Shown piece by piece: positions 1 through 11,491 of a DNA stretch of 64,000 nt. The stretch is from the NCBI GenBank assembly GCA_025403435.1, contig CM046327.1, forward strand, positions 14,314,218-14,378,217, read 5' to 3'. A model generated the notes under the pieces. It saw only the letters and a program-made list of their open reading frames with translations, did no database searches and was not told the DNA's origin. The position numbers and the translations under genes were made by a program. Position 1 is the first letter of the stretch; each line of letters begins with the position of its first letter. The DNA comes from Artocarpus heterophyllus. Its lineage: Eukaryota; Streptophyta; Magnoliopsida; Rosales; Moraceae.

Positions 1-3000
1 TTTACATGACCGTATTTTGCAATTAAACGAATATGTATTTCTATTTTTTGGCCTATTATTATTTTTTTTTTTAATTTGGCCATCTAATTTTTATTTCTCT
101 ATATTTTTGGTCTATTTCCCTCCTTCCTAATTTTTTCTCATAAAATTATTCAAATTGTTAGTGCTTTAGATTTAAACCTTTAGATCAAACATGTTCTCAA
201 TCGGCTCTAAACTGGAAGATAGTTTTTTTTTTCTCTTTTTTGACATAAAAAAATTTATATCTCAAAAAACTGCACATGGGAGACATGTTGTTTCCCTAAA
301 AAAAACATGTCGTTTTCTGGTTCACGTGGAAATTTTCCCAAATATTTCAGCTAGTTAGTTGCATATCCTTTCTCCTCACACTTATCAGTTGTGCGAAAAG
401 GAAAATTTTCTCGTGAAAAAAATGTCTCCAGGATTCATGCAACTCATTCACGTAGAAACGACCTGTCGTTTTATACAAGTTCAATTTTAGAAAGACGTTC
501 TCCCCCCCCCGACCGTTGAGGCTTCTTCAATGCTTTCCATAATAGAGAAGTGTTTCTTAAATGGTTGCAATTTTGTCAACGTAATAACAACTTCTTTCCT
601 TTGTCACATGTAGTTTGGTTACAGAGAAAAAAAAAAAAAAGATCGTCTAAATTTACACTCTTGGAAAATCTCATTGTCATGTACTCTTCCTATTTGAAAG
701 TAAGATTTCTTGAATATGGCAAGGAGATAAAAGTACAAGTACTATGTACTCTTTTTCTCCCTAGCAATAAGATCCTGGATATTCAGCTGATGAGGTTCTT
801 CACTTTTTGAGCGACAAGTCTACAGATGAAAGCAGCTATATAACAAAGATCATAATAAAGCTCTAAGGTACAAAGAGATTAAATCTCTATTTCTATTTAT
901 CAACTAATGCATTATATATGTATAATGCAACTTACATCTTCGGATAAAAGTGGTTCCATGTCAAAACTTCCATCTCTGAGTAGACAGCAGCAAGTTTCAT
1001 GGAGGGAAACTGCATGCAATGAGGACAATTAAACAAGTTAAGAGCCGCCTAGGAACGTAGCTCAAATCAAATTGGTTCAAAATTCACATTTCAAAAGAGA
1101 AAATAATAGGGCTATTTGGTATTGTTTTTAAAATAGGTGAAAATATTTTTGTTTTGGAAATGAGAATTTTTTGAGAATTGTACTGAGAATGTTTTTAAAA
1201 TTTTTGTCTCGAAAAACGTATGAAAATATTTCCAAAAATTCTAAGAACAAAAACAAACGGGGCTAATGTAACAAAATTATTTTAAATCACAACTTTGTGG
1301 TTTGAACAACGCTCCTAAACTAGTGTTAATGTCTATCACATGATAAAGAGTACTTTAGGACCTTGTATTTTTGGTGCTTGCAATCCCTTAAAATTTGTTA
1401 TAATTTCCAGCTGAAATAATTTGAAAACACCAGTTTTAACCTGTCTTGGAATGGTGCCTTCTTTATTTAAGGCTTTTAACAAAGAGTAAGTAGCATGTTT
1501 ATGCACTAGTAAACATTTGATAACGTTAACAAGGGGAGAAAATTGCACCGACTTAAATTTTCAAAGCAGAAACAGTAAATACTGATAATATGGTGTCTTT
1601 TATAACAAAAATCAATACTGATGTGATGTTAATTTTTAAAGAGTGAATTTTATAATTTTTAGTTTTAATTATTTCTTAACTTGTTACTCTGTTTTTAGAA
1701 AAGATAAAGATATTCTTTGAATTTAAAAAGATTATTTCAATTTGAATTAGAATTTTTTGGTTCAAACCAAGTAATCAAACGCCCAAGTAAAACGTACTCT
1801 CTCAGCGAGGCTGTGACCGTTCATTGTCTGATGGCCTCTTTTTCCTTCCCTATTTAGCAATCCGGGTTTACCTTCTTGGCTTGTAAGTATTTTTCCAATA
1901 ATTTGGGGGGTTTGCAGATTATTAGCCTTTTGTTTCTGATCTCTTCTAAAACTCTTCTTGTACACTTCTGTTTCGCAGTCAGATTATGCAGAAAGACCAA
2001 CGTTATGATAATGTCATAAATGTTTGAAAATAAAAAAAGAGCGTTTTAAGTAAGTTGTTATCAGCTAATTACCTTTAACTGATAAATATTATCAGAAGAG
2101 CAGAGTCTTTTTATGAACCACCTTTCTTGATCTTCAATATTATCGCCACAATTCCCCGGCGGGAGATTAGAGAAAAAAACGGCACTTGGGCAATGGAAAT
2201 GAACTCATGTTGTGGTCAGTGTGGCCTTAGAAAACAAGAGGAAAAAATAGTGCTTGGTGCTTGTTCTTGTAATGTGGGATTTTTTCTGAGCTTATTAGAA
2301 GGTTATGGATTTCATTAGTGGAAACAAATACAAATCCGGAACCAACCTCATGGCTTTCCCTGAAATTAGAATCAACCGTACGGACACAAATTGGTATTAT
2401 TGCAGAAGCAGGAAATGTTTCGATCAACGGGGAAATACAGCAAGGTTGATTGGGAACTGGTGAGGTTTGCGAAATTACATGTTTTTTTAAGAGTCGAGCT
2501 TTGTTGTTTTACTTTTTTTATCTTTTTTTTATTATTTTATTATTTTTTCAACTCTATTTAAACATAATGACCTAAACATATAAATAAGACTTAAAATATT
2601 AAATGCAATTAAAAATCTCCTTTAAGTGTTAAAATTTAATTAAAAAATAGTTAAAAAGACATAAAATTGAGAGAGCAGACGTTCATTCGTTTCTTTAATT
2701 GTTTGAGATGCATGCCTAGGGCAAAAGAGGTTTTGACTATTCCTACTGTAGGCCGTTGGCTAGTCAATGTCTTGATGACTAACTATAAAGAACATGTTAC
2801 TTTTGTCAGCTTTCTAGTGTCGGAGAGGATGATAAAAAGCAAAAGAAACTTCTCGAATATTGCATCGTACATCAATCCTGCCTGGTGGTAGATGAGGCAT
2901 ACGACGTAAATATGCACATTATAATCCACAACAAACATTACTCAGGGGTGCTAGTTCCACAACAATCCTAATGCCTAATGTTTAAAGTCTTAAGACTTCA

Positions 3001-3530
3001 AATCCTTTATCAAAAACAAAACAAAACATTTATGCACTTTCTTACAATTTGCTCGGTCTTTGCTTAATTAACACAGAATATTTGGGCCAATTAAAGCAGA
3101 TTACAACATTAATGCTCCTCTACCAATTCCTCTTGTCAAGGAAACCATTATGTGAGAGAAGAATAGTAGAAGTACAACGAGAGAGTAAGGATACAAAATG
3201 TGTGATCAAGTATCATATATATATATATATATATAGCAAATCAAGTATCATATTTTTAAGTGAGGTGATTAGTACGAGATATCGCTTGGGTCCACTCCAG
3301 TGCTACCAACCCATGTAGTGCAGCGAGGAAATTACCAGCAGGCTCATAAAAGATTCGGCCCGGCCCAACCTAGTAGTACATTCAGTCCAATGCAACCACG
3401 GTCGACTCGTTTATTCTAAAGAAAATTAGATGTTACGGTGTGTTTATAAGCATATTTAAAATATTATATTATATTATTATAAATAAATATATTTATTTGA
3501 TATTTATAAAAGTGAGTCTTAAATGATAGG
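1..3530. other. AT-rich intergenic region without a recognisable gene
   Basis: I see no supported gene here. The stretch holds A/T homopolymers, a run of ten C at about 501-510, an (AT)n tract at 3,215-3,235, and a MITE-like copy at about 1,110-1,265 described separately. Short open frames at 2,127-2,318 and 2,667-2,891 have no motif that I recognise and no exon context. Confidence 0.6.
1110..1265 (+). repeat. MITE-like repeat, copy A
   Basis: A block of about 155 bp starts near GGGCTATTTGGTATTG and ends near AACAAACGGGGC, so its two ends are roughly inverted to each other. The same block occurs in the opposite orientation at about 38,588-38,760, sharing stretches such as TTTTAAAATAGGTGAAAAT and TTTTTAAAATTTTTGTCTC. 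Two dispersed copies with similar ends indicate a small non-autonomous transposable element. The superfamily is not determined. Confidence 0.6.
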
Positions 3531-3680
3531 ATTTATAAACAGGATGACATAGCAGTGGAGGGGAATGATTGCTTGGGGATCCTTTGGTTTGTATGGATAT
3601 AAAAATGCTTGTCTGGGTCCCTTAAGCTTTTCCTACTCTGAGGTGAGGAGCTGATCCCAATACTCCAGAGGAGCAAACCA

Positions 3681-4046
3681 TTATAGGACTTGGACCTGAA
3701 TTTGGTATGCTTGTCCAAAGTCGTCCTTGTCCTGGTAGGCACGAATTGTTGTTCGGAGTCCAATGGCTTGGACTTCAATGGCAATGGTGTAAACGCTGGT
3801 CAGATACCAAAAAAGATGTGCCAGTGGTCGTAACATGTACAGAGCGTCTTTGAAAGGGATAACTTTGGAAAATGGGAAATCAGGGTGTAGGCCAAGGTCA
3901 TGGTAGATGATCGGGCCATATTTTTTAATGAGTTGATTTTGCATGAAGAGGGCTCGTTTGGTGGCCTTCTCTTTGGTATTTTTTCCTTGTAAAATAACAT
4001 GGGCATCTCTGGGAAAAAACTGTTGTGGATGAGAAGAGGAATCCAT
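3681..4046 (-). CDS. Unidentified 121-residue ORF
   Basis: A single-exon ATG-started ORF of 121 codons. The protein has ordinary globular composition (Pro, Tyr, His, Leu and charged residues mixed), unlike the low-complexity frames around it. A hydrophobic, aromatic stretch lies near residues 66-90 (LRPLAHLFWYL, then VYTIAIEVQAIGL). Past the stop the same frame remains readable for about 45 more codons (WFAPLEYWDQLL onward) with one further stop, which suggests that the ORF is the remnant of a longer coding sequence. I do not recognise the family; a retroelement-derived or captured fragment is as likely as a host gene. The upstream DNA is very AT-rich, and no clear promoter or splice context is visible. 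Confidence 0.35.
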   Translation of the reverse strand: MDSSSHPQQFFPRDAHVILQGKNTKEKATKRALFMQNQLIKKYGPIIYHDLGLHPDFPFSKVIPFKDALYMLRPLAHLFWYLTSVYTIAIEVQAIGLRTTIRAYQDKDDFGQAYQIQVQVL

Positions 4047-7000
4047 CGTAAAGATGTATGGGATGTGGATGAGATTTGCTGAGTTTTGGGAATGGCTTGT
4101 GTACTTAATGCTTTGAGTAACTTAGGTGGTATTTTACTTTTTTATTATTATTATTATATTTTACTATTTTTTTATATATATATAATTTTTTTTAACCAAA
4201 ATAATTTTACATAACATTTATTTGACTAATTCTAATACAAACTAATTGTGATTAAATATATCTTTATATTATTTGAAGATGATATGTTTTAAACTTTAAA
4301 TTGAAAAACAATGCTGCAGAGGTGGTGTTTCTCAAATTGACCCTAATACTTTTCACTTGCCACCTTGGACTTTGGGTATATAAGCAATTTCCTTTTGAAA
4401 TGATTGAGGAAATCCTGTTATATTTCAAAATATTCCTTCTTGATCAACAATACGTGTCATGTTTTAAATTGATAAAACTCAATCTCAGGCCGCACTTCAA
4501 ATCGACCTTTTGAGTCTTTCAACCCTGATCTTTGAACGCTTTTGGTGTCAACCATTGAAATATGTTTGGATTAACTTTATCTCGACGGCTTCCTTTAACA
4601 CATGTGAACTTTGTTGTATGGATTTTGGTCAATTCAAACCATAGAGGTATTAAAATTGATGTTTGATAGAATAATAATTAAAACCAGCTTAAATCGTGAA
4701 GACGGTTTTTAACCGACCAAAACATCCATAATTCAAATTTTGTCTCCCTCAAGTTCACACAATTTGAACTATTTTTTACAAAAAAAAATAATTGTAGTCT
4801 CATTTTCCTTCAAAAATCATAATTTTTCAAATATCAGTTCTCGTTTTAAACTTGAGGTGATGTTTTATTATCATTTAAAATCTTTATATTTCAAACGTTA
4901 ATTTAAAACCACCGTACAAACCACAAAGTTTGAAACTCGCAATTCAAAATATAAAGTTCTAAATTACACCATCCCTAACCCACGTATCTATTTCTAGGTA
5001 CAACCTTTGATGGTATGATATGTATATCATGTGGGTACGTTTCTCGACCTCGATCGCTTATTACTTGCATATATTGATCTCGATCATCGATCGATTAATT
5101 ATAATCACCTTGGACTTTGATAATGAGGGAGTGTCATACTTTCAATTCTTGTGGGAAAAAATACCCCAACAACAAATGTCTTAATTAATGACGACAACAA
5201 TAAGAACCATCATAGGTAGGAAATGAAGTTAACTGTAGAGAAAAACGTAAATTTATAATTTGTTTAGTCACAACGAATAATCAATTATCCAAGTATAGTT
5301 TAAAAACAATTATAGTTTAATAATTTTCAAGAAATCGATTTAATCATTGAATGTACCTTTATTGTAAATGCACATATGTCTTCAATTGTTTGAACTTTCA
5401 AGAGAAGTATGTATGTATATATATGCAATGATGGAAATATAATTCACATGCCATATCAGTAACTAGAATGAAAATTGTAAACCTTAACTCGTTGCAAAAT
5501 TTTCCTCCCTCAATAAACTCAAAGATTCTTTTTCGGGCATTAAGATTTCCACGAAACAGTAGAAAATTCGTCAATTAGGTCATGTATTTTTTTTGAAGTT
5601 TACTTATTGTTTTGTGGCATTTCTCTTGTGAGAACCAAAAAAATAAAAAATACTCGTCGATATCATTAGTAAGTTTTCACCGAAAAAGTCCCCCCACGTG
5701 CAAAATGGCAAAATTTGATAAAAGAGTCACCCAAAAAACTTAATTAGAGAAATGACATCTTTTTTTTTCGCACCAAAAATCAAGTCTTCTAGGCAAAAAA
5801 AAAAAGCTTTAATTTTTTTTTATCTTGTCGGGATTTCTTTCCTTACTTTAATTTTTTTTTTTTCATCTTGTTGAATTTTTTCTTTTATTTTATTTTGGAT
5901 GACATGGGATTGAAGCCATTTATCCAATTTTAAAATTTCTTGGTCTACTTATCAAAAAAAACTTCTTCTTAAACCATTTAGCAGAATCCCCCGTGAAAAA
6001 TAGACAATTTCTTGCTTATGTCATTGTGTGGGGCCGAATACAAAGAGATTAGTGGGTCCTTATACCGATAGTAGGACCTACCAGCTTGGTGGTTGTTTCC
6101 TGCTAAAAAGTTCAGGGGAAATGCCGACAGAGAAGCATGAGTAAGAAATGTTTCGTCCGGCCCAAATTGTTGTGAGATTCTTAATGCTAAACTTTGGCGG
6201 CCCAATTTCCTTAAAAATTGAGCCCACTTGATAAATTGTAGATATGAAAATGGAAAAAGGACTTACAATCATTGACATTAATGTGGAACACACATATAAG
6301 AGCAATGATCAGCCTTTTTTAATTATTTTTTAATTAGCATTAAGCATTCACATCAAGTACTTTTTGGGATAATAAAACGATCTAGCCATGGACTAGATGT
6401 CTCATAATGCTAATTAAAAAACAAAGAAATTAGGGGGCAATGTTTTGTCATAATATATATGCTTTGGGCATAATGTATCGGTCAATTCTAAACAGAATTT
6501 CTTTTGCTTTGATTAACATTAACAATCTTTGTACTGTTGGTTCACGGTTCATTCATGATTTATTTGTACTAAAACAATATGATTAGTGATGTGGTACGCA
6601 AATTGTTTAATTAGCTAGGCAGTACCTTGGCGATAACTTTTCAGCATTGACTTACAATTCCATGCATAATGTTTGTAGGGATACCATGTTGGTTCTTTTA
6701 AAAGCATTCTATGAGATGGCCCTAATAATATTGATTTATTAGTGAATCTAGCTCAATTTGATATATATATATATATATATAGCTATATATATATATATAT
6801 AGAAGTCGTTTTCAAGTCTATGAGTGACATCTTTTTCCATTGTTTCAATATTTTAAGCTTCCAATTGAGATTTACTATTAGGCTATATGTATAACTAGAA
6901 AAAGTTGATGGAACATTAAAATCTTACACATTTATTTGACTAGTGGTAATAATAGGAATATTAACTCTAACCCTAACATTTTGTATTAACTTTGAGCTAT

Positions 7001-7204
7001 CATCTTTTCTTCACTAAATGCAATTTTTTTTTTAGTTGGTGTGGCAGTCTTTTAATTAATGACTACCAATAAAAAAATAAAAATTCAAATTTTTTTAATA
7101 AAAATTTAGGATTAGAATTGATATTTATAGTATTATTGTATTATCAGTTGCCAATTACAAGCATGACCATAAGTTTTTTTTTTTTTTTTAATAGAAACAT
7201 ACTT

Positions 7205-7600
7205 TTTTGTTTGTCACTTTTGGCAAATGGACTTGGTGCTCTGTTGGACAACGCTTGTGTGTGGTGCGGTGGTTGGAGACGGTGGAGAAGTCGCTTTTCT
7301 TGTGGCAGCGTGGAGGCGTGTGGGTACTCTGGGGTCTTGGCCTGTTGGGGCCTTTGGCTCTATGGGGCAACAGGTCCCGGAAGGAAGCCCGATCTCTGGT
7401 TAGCGACCACGGGCAGCGACGTGTGGTTCTCATACGTCATAGGCTTAATACATTTCTCGTTTTTTTATTTTTTTCTACTCGTTGATGGTGTTGTGACCTC
7501 GATGGTGGTCGACTTGTCATCAAAAATCCTATTGGTGTTTCTTGGGCTTTACCCTTCTTGTGTTCATCAAATAAAAGCATGAATGTTTTCACCGTCTTAT
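7205..7600. other. GC-richer patch with overlapping open frames, origin unknown
   Basis: About 240 bp (7,205-7,440) are clearly richer in G and C than everything around them and rich in TGG/GTG steps. Three open frames overlap here (7,118-7,582 plus, 7,207-7,485 plus, 7,188-7,433 minus), as expected when stop codons are rare because of base composition. None carries a motif that I can name. A fragment of a LINE or another inserted element is possible, but I could not find target duplications. Confidence 0.35.
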
Positions 7601-8175
7601 TATGTTTCTGTTGTTTTTTTTTTGTAATAACAGAAGTGATTTTCTCACTTTTGATGTAAACTATATGTCTAGTCTGTAAGTCTTTGTCGCAGTGTTGTAG
7701 TAGGTTTCTTGATCTTTTGGTCTCTGGATCTCAGTCCATTGGAGTTTGTCCACCGTTTTATAATGGTGCATTTGAAAAAGTCATTTATATGCTTGATTAG
7801 TTGTGTGCCTTTTTTATTTTCTCTTGTTGAAACTTCGCATACGTATTACCCCTTAAACATTTCAGTCGAATTTACTGATGTTGTGGGCTATGGTCAGGAG
7901 CTTGCATCGTTATTTATGCTCATTTGCATATAAATTAGTGTTTGTATTTCTCTAATTTGGAAAGCAATTACCATTTAAAAGAATGGCCACTAGAAAAAAT
8001 GTGTTGAATGCAACACTCAGCTTCCATAATTGGCACCATGGTTAGAAAATTTTCTTCCTGCTAAATCCAATCAAGTACTTCTTGACACAATAGTAACTTC
8101 TTCCTTAATTTCCTTTGCCTGTTCTCACTACTATCGAAGAAAAAACTCACCGACCAACTATTTCATGATCAACAC

Positions 8176-8208
<33 letters not shown>

Positions 8209-10652
8209 GTTATTATATTCCTTTTTACAGCTTGAGAACAACTATCATGAACCACCAAAGTCGCATTTCGGTGATTCAACCTATTGAGAAAAAAACAATT
8301 TCATCAAGGAATTGGAATATCAGTGAGACAGTATATGGCATATCTTTTTGACGTGACACCATTTTTTCTTTTCAAGAACACGATCCACTCTTTTTAAGCC
8401 GTACACCTTTTTTGTAATTAGGGACAATTAGCTATCAACTTTAGCAATCTTCTCCAAACGTAGTTGTTTAACCCCTTTTGACTATAGCAATGCATACTTT
8501 CATGCTTTTAGGACTCGTGTCAATAAATTCCACCATTAATTAACAAAAGATGGTTAATTTATAAGGGGAATCAACCTTTATTTTATTTTATTTTTTTTGC
8601 GTTAAAGTTGTCTTGTGTGTCAAAAATATGTGTGCTTAAATGGGCTGTTAAGATCTCAACTTCTATCAAAGTATGGATTTTGTGAGGAAATTTTCATACT
8701 CTATCCTAGCTTTAGAGCAATTTTCCAATTGGCAAATGTATTTTTAAATTTCATACTAATGTGTAAACTTAAGAAAAATACAATGTCTCTAGACTCTTGA
8801 GGCATGATTTGAAATTTATGGTTTTGTTTCCATGCAAATGTCTTCAAATAATGACTTTGCAGCCAAGAACAAAAATAATTATGGTCTATCATGTTACTTT
8901 GAGAGATTAGATCATTTCCAACCAAGAACTTGGGCTTGTCGTACAACATGTAGGAGAGATATTTATAAACAATGTCACTTTATTGAACAATGGATTGATT
9001 TTTGTCACTTGTAAAAAAAAATTTTACATTATATGTCACTTATGAAAATCAATGCAAGAGTAAAATTATAAAAAAAAAAAGTGACCACTGGCATTTTTAA
9101 AAAAAAAATTTCAGATGACATTTCAATCAACAATTTAAAAAGTGGCATATTTATGAAACTCCCCATTTAGGAAGCAGGTAGGTAGCCCATAATGAACTAA
9201 AATTTTCAGTGCCATAACATGCTGGGCAGGTTGAATTTTCAAACGTGAACACCAAAAATTCAAAAAAATATGAAAGGTATGAAACGTGGGAAAGCAATTA
9301 TAGCTGGTGAAAAGAAAAGGATGGTGAAATTGAGCGTCAGCCAGATAAAGCGTTTCCCAGCTAATTTGTTAACCAAGGCAAAATACAGTCCATACAAGCT
9401 TCAACATCATTCTTCCTCCTTTGTTCATGGTCCCACTCCTTTTGGAAGTGCTAGAGAAGGCAAACGTACAAAGACAAAATTAAGCTCAAATAAGTAGAGT
9501 CTAAATCCCATCTCCCCATCTAGCTATGTTTGATGAGCGATTTTATTAAGCTCCGCAAAAAGATACAAGGTAGTTCGCAACTTCGCGAGTCACTTCTATG
9601 TGCCTATTGTATTGTAGAGTTGGCTCTACACGAAACTCCACATAGGGTGTTTAGAAAGAGTAATTAGAACCATTTTTTGTTAAAAACACTGTAACATGTG
9701 CGAGCTTTACACTATAGTAACTTTTTCCTTTTTATTATGATTGTTGAGAGATTTATACTGTTTATTGACTAGAACTAATCAGTTTTAACCAAAAGCTAAG
9801 CACCCTAACAGTTTTTTTGGATCTTTGAAGCTTCATTCATGACTTCTTTGTTACCGCTTTCGCATATGTTTGAGTTATTATATGATCATTAATGATCAAG
9901 ATGAACTCATGATGCTTTGATTACCCAAGTAAAAAAAAAGGAATTTATTTAATTTGTCAGATTTTATTTTCTTTTCTAATTTTTTATTCTTGCTAATTTT
10001 GGAAAATGTTAGAGTAGAGTGTAAAAAATTACTTGCTGGTAGGACATAGGCCAGAAATCTAAACTGTAAATATTTGATGGCACATCTTTTGCTTGAAATC
10101 CAGGGACTCACCCTGCTAACTTAGCCCAATCTCATGTTAGTTTTTAGATATTTTGTTTTTTAAGGTTAAAAGTGCTTATTCTATGCATTGTGACTAGTGT
10201 AATTGACAACGTTGGTTCAAATCAATAGCTCAAGCCATTTTGGTTCAAAAAACTGTAGCATGTGAAAGTTTATATATAACAGTCCAATGTTGCCAAAAGA
10301 TTAATGCATTTTGAGTGTAATCAGGGCTGGCTAAATCAATCTTATGTTTAACCCTGGCATTTATTTATCTATTTGTTTATGGTTAGCCCATCTGTTTTCT
10401 TTTAGATAAAAACTTAATAACAACCATGAAAACTTGGCTCGTCTGTTGTCTTTGTATGTCTCTCAACTTCCCTATTTCTGCAATAATTCAAGCATAAAAA
10501 TGCTCAGAATTGGATTGGTTTGAGAAAAATTTGAGTAGGCCATAATAGGACATGGGATTGCTTTTATATATTCCCAGCATCATTACTTTTACACTTTACA
10601 GTATGTGCACTGAGAAACCAACTTTAAGGTTTTCCCAACCTCTCCCATTCTC

Positions 10653-10698
10653 CACACACACACACACACAAATATATATATATATATCTATATATGTT
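10653..10698. repeat. (CA)n(TA)n compound microsatellite
   Basis: A run of CA dinucleotides passes directly into TA dinucleotides. Confidence 0.9.
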
Positions 10699-11491
10699 CA
10701 CATACACAAACACACCAGACAAACTCCCAAGCACTTATGGGTCACAAAATGATTAATTAATCCAAAAAGTCCTCGTGGGAATCCATTGACACACCATCAA
10801 ATTCACCCCTTTTTTCTCTTTAATGGAAGGAATGTCTGTTATCTTTTGGGAAAGCTCAAGTAAAAAGGAAATCGGTAATGATGTTGGAATAGACGCAGAG
10901 AAACTATTGATGATGCGGTAAAGGAGATACTGGGTGGTCAAAAGCACAAAAAAGCCAAAGACCATATCTCTCTTGCATCATTCAGGACACAAATTGAGCA
11001 TTTCTGTACTGTACTTAAACCACACCTATAAAGCTGATAGCGCAAGGAATAATTTAAACCATCATTTAAATTTAAAAAATTTTAAAATTTTAATATATAA
11101 AAAATTTTAATATATAAAGATTTTATATTTTAATTTTTTATTATAACATGTAACATTTTTATACTTTTTAAATTTTTATTCTGTTTATAGTTTAAACTAT
11201 TCTTTTAAAAACGAAATCTAACTACTAAAAATATCATATTGCAAAAATCATTTCATGAACTTAAATCTTGATCTCCTTTTCCGCCTTTCCCTCCATTTTT
11301 CTTTAAAAAAAATTTTTTTCTTCACAAAATTTGGCTAAAAGGATGATGAGTCGAAAATTTTAAATTCACCAACAGTTTCCACTTACAACAACCATTAATC
11401 CCACAATGGAAACCTACATGTAACTCTTGCTATCTTAACTTTTGTCCATCCATAAGAACGCCCTTTTGTGAATTAGCAAAACATTACAAGT

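Larger units (their letters stand above)
4050..11480. other. Long intergenic region 3' of the ANT-like gene
   Basis: No gene is supported. It contains (AT)n at about 6,760-6,802, (TTA)n at about 8,177-8,208, a (CA)n/(TA)n compound microsatellite at 10,653-10,698, and degenerate copies of the dispersed CTACAGTGTAAAGC-type repeat near 9,670-9,790, 10,245-10,300 and 11,050-11,220. A GC-richer patch at 7,205-7,440 is listed separately. Confidence 0.6.

Noticed and set aside
7118..7582. 154-codon plus-strand frame
   Set aside because: The frame is open because of local GC-rich composition; an overlapping frame in each direction is equally open, and no motif is seen.
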